From: Clostridiaceae bacterium
GTDB lineage: Bacteria > Bacillota > Clostridia > Oscillospirales > Acutalibacteraceae
Reading direction: 5' to 3'
NCBI GenBank assembly: GCA_016285645.1
Contig: JAEERC010000027.1
Coordinates: forward strand, 62,001-126,000
DNA: 64,000 nt
The notes under the pieces: generated by a model
Told to the model about the DNA's origin: nothing
The model's database searches: none
Seen by the model: the letters and a program-made list of their open reading frames with translations, nothing else
Shown here: positions 16,875-24,965 of the stretch, piece by piece
Layout of the letters: each line of letters starts with the position of its first letter
How positions within the stretch are numbered: position 1 is the first letter of the stretch
Made by a program: the position numbers and the translations under genes

Positions 16875-17597
16875 TCACCTGTTGATTCCGGTTAAATCTT
16901 TTATTACTTCGCCTGCGATTACAAGCCCCGCTACCGAGGGCACAAAGGCGACCGATGCGGGAGTGTCGCGGCGGACGGAGTGCTTTTCCTCCTCGGGAGT
17001 GAAAAATGGTTTTAACGGCGGTTCGTCCGAGCAGACGACCTTTAACGAGTCTATGTTTCTTTTACGCAGTTCGCTTCGCATAATTCTCGCGAGCGGGCAG
17101 ACGGAAGTTTCGTAGATATCGCACACTCTCAGGGCGAGAGGGTTCAGTTTGTTGCCCGTGCCCATGGCGCTTATTACGGGAGTGCCCGCCTTTTTCGCGT
17201 TTTCGATAATGGCGAGTTTGCCCGTGACGGTGTCAATGGCGTCAACAATATAATCATACTGCGTAAAATCAAACCGATCCGCCGTGTCGGGCAGATAAAA
17301 CAGTTTATAAACAGTCACCGAGCAATCGGGATTGATTGACTCAACCCTCTCTTTCGCGACATCCGCCTTATATCTGCCGACGGTATTTTGAAGTGCTAAA
17401 ATCTGCCTGTTTATATTTGAGGGGGCGATTTTATCGCTATCAATAAGATCGAGCGCGCCCACGCCCGAGCGGGCGAGCGCCTCAACCGTATAGCCCCCTA
17501 CACCGCCCAGACCGAACACGGCGACGCGGGAGCGGGCGAGTTTTTCCGCCGCTTCACTGCCTAAAAGCATTCCGGTTCTTATAAATTCTTCTTTCAT
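16875..17597 (-). CDS. tcdA: tRNA threonylcarbamoyladenosine dehydratase TcdA
   Basis: 240 residues, ThiF/MoeB/E1-like fold. The ATP-binding motif VAVFGLGGVGGYTVEAL (25-41), LIDSDKIAPSNINRQ and DAIDTVTGK are the E1-like hallmarks; the length fits TcdA/CsdL rather than ThiF or MoeB. It converts t6A37 of tRNA to the cyclic hydantoin form with ATP. Its start overlaps the mnmA stop by 4 bases (ATGA). Partner sulfur-transfer genes lie upstream in the same run. Confidence 0.93.
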   Translation of the reverse strand: MKEEFIRTGMLLGSEAAEKLARSRVAVFGLGGVGGYTVEALARSGVGALDLIDSDKIAPSNINRQILALQNTVGRYKADVAKERVESINPDCSVTVYKLFYLPDTADRFDFTQYDYIVDAIDTVTGKLAIIENAKKAGTPVISAMGTGNKLNPLALRVCDIYETSVCPLARIMRSELRKRNIDSLKVVCSDEPPLKPFFTPEEEKHSVRRDTPASVAFVPSVAGLVIAGEVIKDLTGINR

Positions 17598-18661
17598 ATC
17601 TTTTCAATTATTCCGCCGCCGAGTACCGTGTCGCCGTCATAGAGCACTGCCGACTGACCCGGTGTTACAGCCCTGAGCGGAGCGTCAAATTTTATTTTTA
17701 CCCTGTTGTTTTCGAGAGGAGTGACCGTGGCGGGCTGTTCCTTCTGGCGGTAGCGTATTTTCGCGCTGCACCTGAACTCCTCCGTCGGCGCTTCGCCCGA
17801 TATCCAGCTGAAGCTTCCGGCGTAGAGCTCGTCCGTGAAAAGGTCGTCGTTGCTGCCGAGAACCACGGTGTTGTTTTCGGGATTAATTGACAGCACATAG
17901 AGCGGTTCGGGAGCGGAGATGCCGAGACCTTTTCGCTGACCGATTGTGTAGTTGATAATGCCCTTGTGCTCGCCGTATATTCTGCCGTCCCTGCCGACAA
18001 AACTGCCCTTGGGATAAACCCTGCCCGTGCGCTCCACAATTACCTTGGCGTAATCGCCGTCCGGCACAAAGCAGATATCCTGGCTGTCGGGCTTGTTGAA
18101 GTTGACAAAGCCGTTTTTTTCGGCTGTTTCGCGGGTTTTATCCTTTGTGAGGGAGCCGAGCGGGAACATTGTGTGGGCAAGCTGTTCCTGATTCAAAAAG
18201 TAAAGCACATAGCTCTGATCCTTGTCGGGGTCGAGGGCTTTTTTGAGGAAAAACTTTCCGTTCTCCTCCTCAACGCGGGCGTAGTGCCCTGTGACAATAT
18301 AATCGCAGCCGAGCACCTTCGCGCGCTCATAGAGGCGGTCGAATTTCATATAGCGGTTGCAGTCTATGCAGGGGTTCGGCGTTACGCCGCGCTCATAGCA
18401 TTTTATAAAATTGTCAATTACATTCTTATTGAAGTCGCCCGTGAAGTTGAACACATAATAGGGTATTCCGAGGCGGAAGGCGACGCTTCTCGCGTCCTCC
18501 ACATCGTCGAGCGAGCAGCAGGTTCTGCCCTCGGGAATGCCGATGTCTTCATTTTCATAAAGTTTCATCGTGCAGCCGACGCAGTCAAAACCGCGCTCCT
18601 TCATAAGAAAAGCGGCAACACTCGAATCAACGCCGCCGCTCATGGCAATAAGTGCTTTCAT
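17594..18661 (-). CDS. mnmA: tRNA-specific 2-thiouridylase MnmA
   Basis: 355 residues. PP-loop ATPase motif MSGGVDSS (7-14). The catalytic cysteines are Cys101 (PNPCIDCN) and Cys197 (SQDICFVPDGDY). GQRKGLGI and the C-terminal beta-barrel follow. It thiolates U34 of tRNAs for Glu, Gln and Lys using sulfur from a cysteine desulfurase. The start ATG has AAAGGAAC before it and lies 3 bases after the hydE stop. Its place behind iscS and nifU points to IscS as sulfur donor. Confidence 0.96.
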   Translation of the reverse strand: MKALIAMSGGVDSSVAAFLMKERGFDCVGCTMKLYENEDIGIPEGRTCCSLDDVEDARSVAFRLGIPYYVFNFTGDFNKNVIDNFIKCYERGVTPNPCIDCNRYMKFDRLYERAKVLGCDYIVTGHYARVEEENGKFFLKKALDPDKDQSYVLYFLNQEQLAHTMFPLGSLTKDKTRETAEKNGFVNFNKPDSQDICFVPDGDYAKVIVERTGRVYPKGSFVGRDGRIYGEHKGIINYTIGQRKGLGISAPEPLYVLSINPENNTVVLGSNDDLFTDELYAGSFSWISGEAPTEEFRCSAKIRYRQKEQPATVTPLENNRVKIKFDAPLRAVTPGQSAVLYDGDTVLGGGIIEKI

Positions 18662-18664
18662 ATT

Positions 18665-19696
18665 TCAGTTCCTTTTAACGTTTCCTACCGAGTCAACTAT
18701 TGTGTAGCCCGCGCTTTTCACCCTCTGTTCAAGGCAGGTTTTACACTGCGCGGACTCCTCGCCCGTGCAGATTTTATTGTCATAGATAGAGTATTTATCG
18801 CGGTACTCAACCGGAGATAAATTAGGCATAACGACATTCGCGCCCGCTTTAAGACCGAGTTCCCTGCCCTGCGGGCTAAGAGTTCCGAGCGCCGTTGTGG
18901 AAGGAATAAGGGCGTAAGGGAACATAAGGCGTATTATCGAAATGAGCCTTAATGTGAGTTCCACGCTGCCCGCGGGAAAACTTTCAAACGGAGTGCCTTT
19001 AGCGGGTATGAACGGACCTATGCCTATCATATCGGGCGACACACTCTGCATAAAGCGGAGGTCCGATACAATGTTCGCGGGGGTCTGGAAGGGCGAGCCG
19101 ACCATAAAGCCCGCGCCTGTCTGATAGCCGATTTCCTTGAGTTCAAAAAGGCACTGCTTGCGCCTTTCGGCTGACATTTCTGCGGGATGGAGTTTGCCGT
19201 AGTGGGTTTCGTCAGCGGTTTCGTGCCTTAACAGATAGCGGTTTGCCCCGCACTCGAAAAAACGCCTGTAAGTGTCGTAACTCTTTTCGCCTATTGAGAG
19301 AGTCACGGCGTTTTCGGGGTAAAGCGAGCGGATTTCCGATATTATATCGCACATAAGATCGTCGGTATAATACGGGTCCTCCCCGCCCTGAAGCACAAAG
19401 GTACGGTAGCCGAGTTCAGCGCCCTGACGGCAGCAGCCCAGGATTTCCTCCTTCGACATACGGTATCTCTGCGAAGAGCGGCTGCTCCTTCTTATTCCGC
19501 AGTAAAAGCAGTCGTTTTTACAGTAATTTGTAAATTCGATAAGCCCTCTGAGATATACATCCGTGCCGTAAACGCTTCTGCGCACCTCGTCCGCCGCCCG
19601 CCTGAGTCCGGAATCGTATTCATCGGTGCAAATGAGAGTCAGCAGTTCCTCATCCGTCAGGTCGCGGTGCGAACGCAGTTTTTCAACAATGCTCAT
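18665..19696 (-). CDS. hydE: [FeFe]-hydrogenase H-cluster maturase HydE
   Basis: 343 residues, radical SAM. The CxxxCxxC motif is CKNDCFYC (59-66). FVLQGGEDPYY, LRHETADETHYGKLHP and GAGFMVGSPFQTP fit HydE rather than BioB. A second cluster motif near the C-terminus (Cys310, Cys318, Cys321) is present, as in many HydE proteins. HydE acts in making the dithiomethylamine ligand of the H-cluster. It overlaps nifU by 4 bases. HydF, HydG and the hydrogenase itself are not in the window, so this maturase has been placed with the Fe-S assembly genes. Confidence 0.94.
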   Translation of the reverse strand: MSIVEKLRSHRDLTDEELLTLICTDEYDSGLRRAADEVRRSVYGTDVYLRGLIEFTNYCKNDCFYCGIRRSSRSSQRYRMSKEEILGCCRQGAELGYRTFVLQGGEDPYYTDDLMCDIISEIRSLYPENAVTLSIGEKSYDTYRRFFECGANRYLLRHETADETHYGKLHPAEMSAERRKQCLFELKEIGYQTGAGFMVGSPFQTPANIVSDLRFMQSVSPDMIGIGPFIPAKGTPFESFPAGSVELTLRLISIIRLMFPYALIPSTTALGTLSPQGRELGLKAGANVVMPNLSPVEYRDKYSIYDNKICTGEESAQCKTCLEQRVKSAGYTIVDSVGNVKRN

Positions 19697-20127
19697 TGGT
19701 CGCAGCAGTGAGCGCAGCTGTCGCAGTCCGGGAAAAGGTTTTTGTCGTATTCAATGCCGTTTTTGTCGTAGTAATCCTTGAGCGCCTTTTTGATTGCCTC
19801 CTCGGCGAGCACGGAGCAGTGAAGCTTGTGCGCGGGAAGACCGTCCAGCGCCTCGACAACGGCTTTGTTTGTAAGCTGAAGCACCTCGGACACGGGCTTG
19901 CCCTTTATGAGTTCGGTAGCCATTGAGCTTGAGGCGATTGCGCTGCCGCAGCCGAAGGTTTCGAATTTTACATCGGTGACAATGTCATTGTCTATTTTGA
20001 GATAAATCTTCATAATATCGCCGCAGACGGGGTTGCCCACCTCGCCTACGCCGTCCGCGTTTTCAATCACGCCGACATTACGGGGATTGCGGAAATGGTC
20101 CATAACCTTTTCACTGTAAAGTGCCAT
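19693..20127 (-). CDS. nifU: Fe-S cluster scaffold NifU/IscU
   Basis: 144 residues, the N-terminal NifU domain only. Opens with ALYSEKVMDHFRNPRNVG. Scaffold ligands are Cys35 and Asp37 (PVCGD), Cys60 (FGCGSAIASSS) and Cys104 (LHCSVLAEEA). The last ten residues (CDSCAHCCDQ) add four cysteines beyond the core, a pattern seen in clostridial members. It assembles clusters with sulfur from the cysteine desulfurase encoded 14 bases upstream. Confidence 0.95.
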   Translation of the reverse strand: MALYSEKVMDHFRNPRNVGVIENADGVGEVGNPVCGDIMKIYLKIDNDIVTDVKFETFGCGSAIASSSMATELIKGKPVSEVLQLTNKAVVEALDGLPAHKLHCSVLAEEAIKKALKDYYDKNGIEYDKNLFPDCDSCAHCCDQ

Positions 20128-20141
20128 AGTAATCTCCTTTC

Positions 20142-21332
20142 TTATTTCGCAAAAACATGGGGGCGCACGCCGTTAACAAGGTCGCGCCAGAAGGGTGACA
20201 TATTGCGAAGATATGTTACAACATCCGTCACCGCTTCAATAATATAGTCTATATCCTCTTCGGTGAATTCCTCGTTTATAGTAAGACGGAGCGAACCGTG
20301 GGCTACCTCGTGGGGTCTGCCTATCGCGAGAAGAACGTGGCTCGGGTCAAGTGAGCCCGAGGTGCAGGCGGAACCCGACGAAGCGCAGATTCCTTTATCG
20401 TCAAGCAGGAGCAGGAGCGATTCGCCCTCAATGCCCTCAAAGCAGAAATTGACATTGCCGGGAAGGCGGCTTTCCCTGTCGCCGTTCAACTCGGAATACT
20501 CGATTTTGCTCAAACCGTCAATGAGACGCTCTCTCAAAGGAAGCATTTTGTTATAGTTTTCGTCAATTGAAGCGCACGCCTCTTCGAGAGCCGCGGTCAT
20601 ACCCGCTATGCCGGCTATGTTCTCGGTGCCCGCGCGCTTGCTTCTCTCCTGCGCGCCGCCGTGTATGATATTTGAAAGGACTATGCCCTTTCTCGCGTAA
20701 AGTAAACCCGTGCCCTTGGGACCGTGGAATTTGTGGGCGGAAATTGAGAGCATATCGATGTTCTGCTCTTTTACATCAACCTTTATATGACCCGCCGCCT
20801 GAACCGCGTCCGTGTGGAAAAGAACCTTCTTTTCACGGCAGACAGCGCCGATTTCCTTTATGGGCTGAATTGTGCCGATTTCGTTGTTCGCGAACATAAT
20901 CGTAACAAGGCAGGTGTCCTCTCTTATAGCGTCGGAAACCTGCTGAGGCGTTACGATGCCGTTTGAGTGAACATCGAGATAAGTCACCTCAAAGCCGTCC
21001 TTTTCGAGCGCCTTCAAAGTGTGAAGAACCGCGTGATGCTCGAAGGCGGTTGTGATTATATGCTTTTTGCCCTTTTTGGCGCCTGCTTTCGCCGCGGAGA
21101 CAATCGCCTGATTGTCCGCTTCGCTGCCGCCGGAGGTGAATGTGATTTCCCTCGGCTCGCAGTTGAGGCACGCCGCCGCTCTCTGCCTGCAGTCCTCAAG
21201 CGCCTCCTTTGCCTCCTGCCCGAAGGCGTAAAGGCTGGAGGGATTGCCGTAGATATTGTCAAAATAGGGAAGCATGGCGTTTATTGCCGTTTTGCTCATT
21301 TTTGTTGTTGATGCGTTGTCAGCGTAAATCAT
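20142..21332 (-). CDS. iscS: Cysteine desulfurase (NifS/IscS class I)
   Basis: 396 residues. The PLP lysine is Lys201 ([12 protein letters not shown]) and the active-site loop Cys323 (SSGSACTSG) is of the long mobile type of group I enzymes. HHAVLHTL and FANNEIG complete the cofactor pocket. It releases sulfur from L-cysteine for NifU, MnmA and possibly HydE-dependent steps. First gene of the six-gene run, with AAAGGAG before its ATG and a promoter plus dyad just upstream. Confidence 0.95.
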   Translation of the reverse strand: MIYADNASTTKMSKTAINAMLPYFDNIYGNPSSLYAFGQEAKEALEDCRQRAAACLNCEPREITFTSGGSEADNQAIVSAAKAGAKKGKKHIITTAFEHHAVLHTLKALEKDGFEVTYLDVHSNGIVTPQQVSDAIREDTCLVTIMFANNEIGTIQPIKEIGAVCREKKVLFHTDAVQAAGHIKVDVKEQNIDMLSISAHKFHGPKGTGLLYARKGIVLSNIIHGGAQERSKRAGTENIAGIAGMTAALEEACASIDENYNKMLPLRERLIDGLSKIEYSELNGDRESRLPGNVNFCFEGIEGESLLLLLDDKGICASSGSACTSGSLDPSHVLLAIGRPHEVAHGSLRLTINEEFTEEDIDYIIEAVTDVVTYLRNMSPFWRDLVNGVRPHVFAK

Positions 21333-21375
21333 AAGTTCTCCTTTATAGTAATTGGAAATAATAAAACAAGGTTCT

Positions 21376-21402
21376 ATTTACCCGCCACCTTGGTCGGTAA
21401 AT
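21376..21402 (-). promoter_or_regulatory. Dyad operator candidate at the Fe-S operon start site
   Basis: A 27-base imperfect palindrome: outer arms ATTTACC / GGTAAAT, inner arms CCA / TGG, with a 3-base centre; 10 of 13 pairs match. It begins 2 bases after the -10 box, so it covers the transcription start. The CCGAC half-site resembles IscR-type operators. Inferred target of the Rrf2 protein at 16461-16868. Confidence 0.75.
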
Positions 21403-21404
21403 AA

Positions 21405-21432
21405 ATTATACCATTTTTACGGAGTTTGTCAA
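21405..21432 (-). promoter_or_regulatory. Promoter of the iscS-rrf2 operon
   Basis: Minus strand TTGACA (21432-21427), 16-base spacer, TATAAT (21410-21405), about 72 bases before the iscS ATG. Confidence 0.88.
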
Positions 21433-21450
21433 CTGTAAATAATACACAAA

Positions 21451-21472
21451 ACGCAGGTCCGGAGACCTGCGT
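21451..21472 (-). terminator. Terminator of the GH3-family gene
   Basis: A 9-bp stem (ACGCAGGTC / GACCTGCGT), extended by A-T pairs, 4-base loop, followed on the minus strand by TTTTGTGTATTATTT. Confidence 0.87.
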
Positions 21473-21487
21473 TTTATAACTGATTTA

Positions 21488-23230
21488 TTATTCTTTGTTC
21501 GCCTTTGCGAGAACATCCTTGACAACGGGAGCGTCGGTTGCGACCTGTGAGAAGAAGAACTGCTCCCTCTCCTCGTTGTTGATGACCGTTACGGGCTTTA
21601 TCTGGTTGAGAACAACGCCCTTGTCGGCGAGATACTTATTATAAGCGACATAGGCGCCTTCCTTGAGGAAGAGAACCTCGGGTCTGCCGAGCATACCCCA
21701 GCGGCGGTACTTATAATATTTCTCGTTAATGCCGTCCATGGCATTGTCGAGCGCCTGAATGAGCGCCTCTCTGTTTTCCTCGCTCGCCTCGCCCTTCTTG
21801 AGTTCTATGAGAAGAGTATATCTGGGCGGCTTGGTTGTGAAATCGGGATAGAAGCTGAAGCCCTGATACTCAACGCCGACTTCCTTGGTAATCTGGTCAA
21901 CGGCGGCGTCGGTCATATCGGTTGTGGTCTTCTCATTGGCAACGTTCATTGAAAGGTTCTGTCTGAAGCAGAGTTTGATACGCGGAGTGTTATTATACAT
22001 ACCGGTAACAACAATGACGTCTTCCATCTTGTATCTGTAAAGACCGGAGAAGTTTGAAACTATCATTTCATACATCTTGCCGACCTCGAGTTCGTTGAGA
22101 AGGAGAGGTCTTACGGAATCGTCCGCCTTCTCCTCGTCCTCCTCGATGGGAAGGAACTCGAAGAATACGGTGTAGGGAATGGCTACATAGTCCTCAACAT
22201 CAAGCTCCATGGGAGTTGCGAAGTAGCCTTCCGCCGCGGCATAGCCCATGCGGTGAATCGGAACATCGGGGCCGATTGCCTTGCGGAGTTTTTCGGCGTA
22301 AATGGCGAGGTTCGAACTCATCATACCGTATGCCCACTGAAGGTTGGGCCAGATGCGGGGAGCGATGGGATCGTCAAAGCCCTTTTCGAACTCTCTGCGC
22401 AGTTCGGCGGCTCTTTCGGGGTTGGGCTTGAACTTTTTGGCATATTTCTTGCGGAACTCTTCGGTGCAGTCGATATTGGGGTTGATAATACCCTTTTCTA
22501 TATCGTCGCAGAGCATTTCCCAGTTGTCCTCAAGATAGTCAAACATCTGGGTAAGAAGGGTTACGACTATTGAACCGAGATATGTGACCTTCTTGTTTTC
22601 AAGGCAGAAACGAAGGTGTAAATAGGATGTGTCGAATTTGTCGTCAAGGCTGGGGAAAAGCAGCGGGATGGGAGATGTGCAGAAAAACGGAAGAATGGGC
22701 TTTAACATACGAAGCGGAATCTGCGCCGCGCCGTTGCTCATTTTGCCGTCCGCTGTTTTGTGACCGGAAAGGTTGAGCGCGAGAGGTCCGAGCTGACCTT
22801 TAAGGCGCTTGCCCTGCTTTTTAAGGTGATGGTAAGCGGTTGTGACCGAAACGGAGAAACCGATGCACTGCATCTTCCACAGGTCGTTTAAGCCCTTGGG
22901 AAGCATTTTCGGCTTGCCTACCGAGCCCGAGGATGACGCGTAGCGGAGGTTTAAACCGTTGAACATAAGGCGCTTTTCGCCGTTGTTCATCATACGGTCA
23001 ACATAGGGCTCATAGTCCGCGTAGGTTGAAAGCGGAACCTTATCCTGATACTCCTTGATGGAGTGGATATCCTTGAGACCTAATTTTTTGCCGAGTTCAC
23101 AATTTTTGTTTCTTCTGACAATCTTTTTGAGTACATTGTTCTGTGCCTTGAGCGGGTTCTTGGTGGTGTGGATAATCTGCTGACGGGAGACCTCACCGAG
23201 AAGCACACCGAGGTCGGAAAATGATGCCAT
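21488..23230 (-). CDS. GH3-family acyl-adenylating enzyme
   Basis: 580 residues. The adenylate-forming signature is YASSSGSVGKPKMLP (about 96-110). WAYGMMSSNLAIYAEKL, GYAAAEGYFA, LELEVGKMYEMIVSNFSGL and YRYKMEDVIVVTG follow the order seen in the GH3 auxin-conjugating family of plants. Plant members join amino acids to acyl acids such as jasmonate or indole acetate through an acyl-adenylate; bacterial members are widespread but mostly uncharacterised. No membrane segment or signal peptide. The gene stands alone with its own terminator, so context gives no substrate. A clear sigma-A promoter is not visible in 23231-23277. Confidence 0.9.
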   Translation of the reverse strand: MASFSDLGVLLGEVSRQQIIHTTKNPLKAQNNVLKKIVRRNKNCELGKKLGLKDIHSIKEYQDKVPLSTYADYEPYVDRMMNNGEKRLMFNGLNLRYASSSGSVGKPKMLPKGLNDLWKMQCIGFSVSVTTAYHHLKKQGKRLKGQLGPLALNLSGHKTADGKMSNGAAQIPLRMLKPILPFFCTSPIPLLFPSLDDKFDTSYLHLRFCLENKKVTYLGSIVVTLLTQMFDYLEDNWEMLCDDIEKGIINPNIDCTEEFRKKYAKKFKPNPERAAELRREFEKGFDDPIAPRIWPNLQWAYGMMSSNLAIYAEKLRKAIGPDVPIHRMGYAAAEGYFATPMELDVEDYVAIPYTVFFEFLPIEEDEEKADDSVRPLLLNELEVGKMYEMIVSNFSGLYRYKMEDVIVVTGMYNNTPRIKLCFRQNLSMNVANEKTTTDMTDAAVDQITKEVGVEYQGFSFYPDFTTKPPRYTLLIELKKGEASEENREALIQALDNAMDGINEKYYKYRRWGMLGRPEVLFLKEGAYVAYNKYLADKGVVLNQIKPVTVINNEEREQFFFSQVATDAPVVKDVLAKANKE

Positions 23231-23277
23231 ATACTTTTCTCCTTTATTATAAGTCCGATATAATATAACAAAAAGAA

Positions 23278-23301
23278 GGCGTTTTGTAAATACAAAACGC
23301 C
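23278..23301 (-). terminator. Terminator of the sigma/anti-sigma operon
   Basis: Inverted repeat GGCGTTTTGTA / TACAAAACGCC with 2 central bases, followed on the minus strand by TTCTTTTTGTT. It lies 61 bases after the stop at 23363. Confidence 0.85.
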
Positions 23302-23362
23302 ATTCCTTAAAAAATTCTTAATAAATCATATTATTTCGGTAGGTGTAGAATAATTGTGTTCT

Positions 23363-24424
23363 TCACTGCGGATTATCCGAAGATTCATCGCCGAAGGGAC
23401 GAACCGAACGCCATCTGAAATACACATCTGAACCGTTCTGATAAACACTGTCATCCTTTAATTCGTGGGCGGAAGAGGATGACCTAAAGCCCGTTCTCTG
23501 CATACCGGTTGTAAAAAGATTCGCCATTGCGGAAGATTTGAAGGTGACGCGCGCCTGCATAATGAGTTCGGCGATTGGGGACGCGAATCTGTTGAGAGTG
23601 CCGTATTTAAATCCCGTACACCACCAGTATTTGGTGTAAGGTCTTGAAAGAATTTTATTGAATTCTCCGTTATTATCCTTATCCCAATAAATGTCCATGC
23701 TCATATTGAGCCAATCGGACTTATCGGCGCATTTGTATTTGCTCATTTCCATTGAACCAATCCCGGATGTCTTGAGCTCGTCGTTTGTGAAAACGCCGAT
23801 TTCGCCGCCGACAAACACCCAGCCGTACTGACCCTTCCAAAGCTGAATCATCCAGGCGACATCTTCATAGTCAAAACGGATTCGGAGTTTGTCGATATAC
23901 AGGGCTGAAAAGCCTGCCGCCCGGTCGTAGATTTCGTTGTAGCCGAGGCCGGACTGCCAGCAGTCCTTGTCGTCGGTGTAGAAACAGTCGCCTTCGCTGT
24001 CATAACTGTAGCCGAGAATCGCCTTCTGCTCCATCTCGTTGAGGCCTCTGCCGAGCATATCAACATACCATGCGCCGGTGCCGCTTTCGGCGGATTTTCC
24101 GGCTGCCCCGCTTTCCGAATTGTCATATTCCTCGTTCCGCGCGGCGTTGTATTCGTATAATTCGCCTTCCGCTTCGTCCTTCACATCATAGGCGTATTCG
24201 ACCGCGGCGGCGTCCTTTTTTAAGGCAGCCCTGTTGCGTGTTGCGGGAACAGCCACAAGAACGGCTGCAAGTATTACGACCGCGAAGGAGGCGGCAAGGG
24301 GAATTATCTTTTTGTAGGAGTTGTTTTGCGGCTTTTTATCCGCTTTTTCAAGTATCGCTTTTTTGAGGTCGTCACCCGCTTTGAGGGCTTCGACTTCGGC
24401 AATGTATTTATCCTTGTTATTCAT
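23363..24424 (-). CDS. Anti-sigma-factor-like single-pass membrane protein
   Basis: 353 residues from the ATG at 24424, which overlaps the sigma gene stop (ATGAATAA) and follows GGGGG; the open frame starts two codons earlier at a TTG. Residues 1-38 are cytoplasmic and charged, 40-60 are a transmembrane helix (IIPLAASFAVVILAAVLVAV), and about 290 residues lie outside. No zinc anti-sigma HxxxCxxC motif is seen. The ectodomain matches nothing I know. Position directly after an ECF sigma gene, with overlap, is the basis for the anti-sigma call. Confidence 0.75.
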   Translation of the reverse strand: MNNKDKYIAEVEALKAGDDLKKAILEKADKKPQNNSYKKIIPLAASFAVVILAAVLVAVPATRNRAALKKDAAAVEYAYDVKDEAEGELYEYNAARNEEYDNSESGAAGKSAESGTGAWYVDMLGRGLNEMEQKAILGYSYDSEGDCFYTDDKDCWQSGLGYNEIYDRAAGFSALYIDKLRIRFDYEDVAWMIQLWKGQYGWVFVGGEIGVFTNDELKTSGIGSMEMSKYKCADKSDWLNMSMDIYWDKDNNGEFNKILSRPYTKYWWCTGFKYGTLNRFASPIAELIMQARVTFKSSAMANLFTTGMQRTGFRSSSSAHELKDDSVYQNGSDVYFRWRSVRPFGDESSDNPQ

Positions 24425-24896
24425 CGTCAAAACCCCCTATCCGTTCTTTTAAAAGTTCCCTGCCCCGCTTAAGCCACGAGAGCACGGTGTTCTGATTTGA
24501 AGAGAGAATATCCGCAATCTCCTGCGCGGTGTATCCCTCGAAATAGTGCAGATAAATCGCGTTTCGATAGTTTTCGGGCAGCGCCTTAACATAATCGAGC
24601 ACGCTGAAATCCGGCATATCCGGAGCGGGCAGATTTTCGGGCAGTTCTTCCGTTTTGCCCGACTGCCTGTAATATGTGTGGCATATATTGATTGTAACGC
24701 GTATGAGCCACGCCTTGAGGTGCTCCTCATCCTTGAACGACCGTGTTTTTTCGAGCAGTTTTACAAAAACCTCCTGCACGGCGTCCTCGGCGTCGCTTTG
24801 TTCGCGCGTGTTGTGCACGGCGACGCGGTAAAGCGTGTCGGTATAATTCGAGTACGCGAAATCGAACGCGTCTCTTCCCGACAGTTTCTTTTTCAT
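24417..24896 (-). CDS. ECF-type RNA polymerase sigma factor
   Basis: 159 residues from the ATG at 24896, preceded by GGGAGGAATAGAG; the frame extends upstream without a ribosome site. Region 2 is DAEDAVQEVFVKLLEKTRSF with HLKAWLIRVTINICHTYYR. Region 4 is LPENYRNAIYLHYFEGYT followed by AQEIADILSSNQNTVLSWLKRGRE, a helix-turn-helix. Length and layout are those of an extracytoplasmic-function sigma factor. It overlaps the membrane protein after it by 8 bases, and the DUF4349 gene lies 69 bases upstream, so the three form a signalling set. Confidence 0.92.
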   Translation of the reverse strand: MKKKLSGRDAFDFAYSNYTDTLYRVAVHNTREQSDAEDAVQEVFVKLLEKTRSFKDEEHLKAWLIRVTINICHTYYRQSGKTEELPENLPAPDMPDFSVLDYVKALPENYRNAIYLHYFEGYTAQEIADILSSNQNTVLSWLKRGRELLKERIGGFDDE

Positions 24897-24926
24897 CTCT
24901 ATTCCTCCCGTTACGGGTATGAATAA

Positions 24927-24955
24927 AGAATAACACAATTTACCGCGCCGCTCAA
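24927..24955 (-). promoter_or_regulatory. Promoter of the sigma factor gene
   Basis: Minus strand TTGAGC (24955-24950), 17-base spacer, TATTCT (24932-24927). It lies between the DUF4349 stop and the sigma start, so the sigma gene can be transcribed on its own. Confidence 0.6.
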
Positions 24956-24965
24956 GAGTTATTAT

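Noticed and set aside
23246-23251. TATAAT on the minus strand before the GH3 gene
   Set aside because: It is followed at once by the AAAGGAG ribosome site, so a transcript from it would start inside or after that site; no matching -35.
24905-24915. Small CCCG / CGGG hairpin at the sigma factor ribosome site
   Set aside because: Four base pairs with a three-base loop are too weak to claim a regulatory structure.
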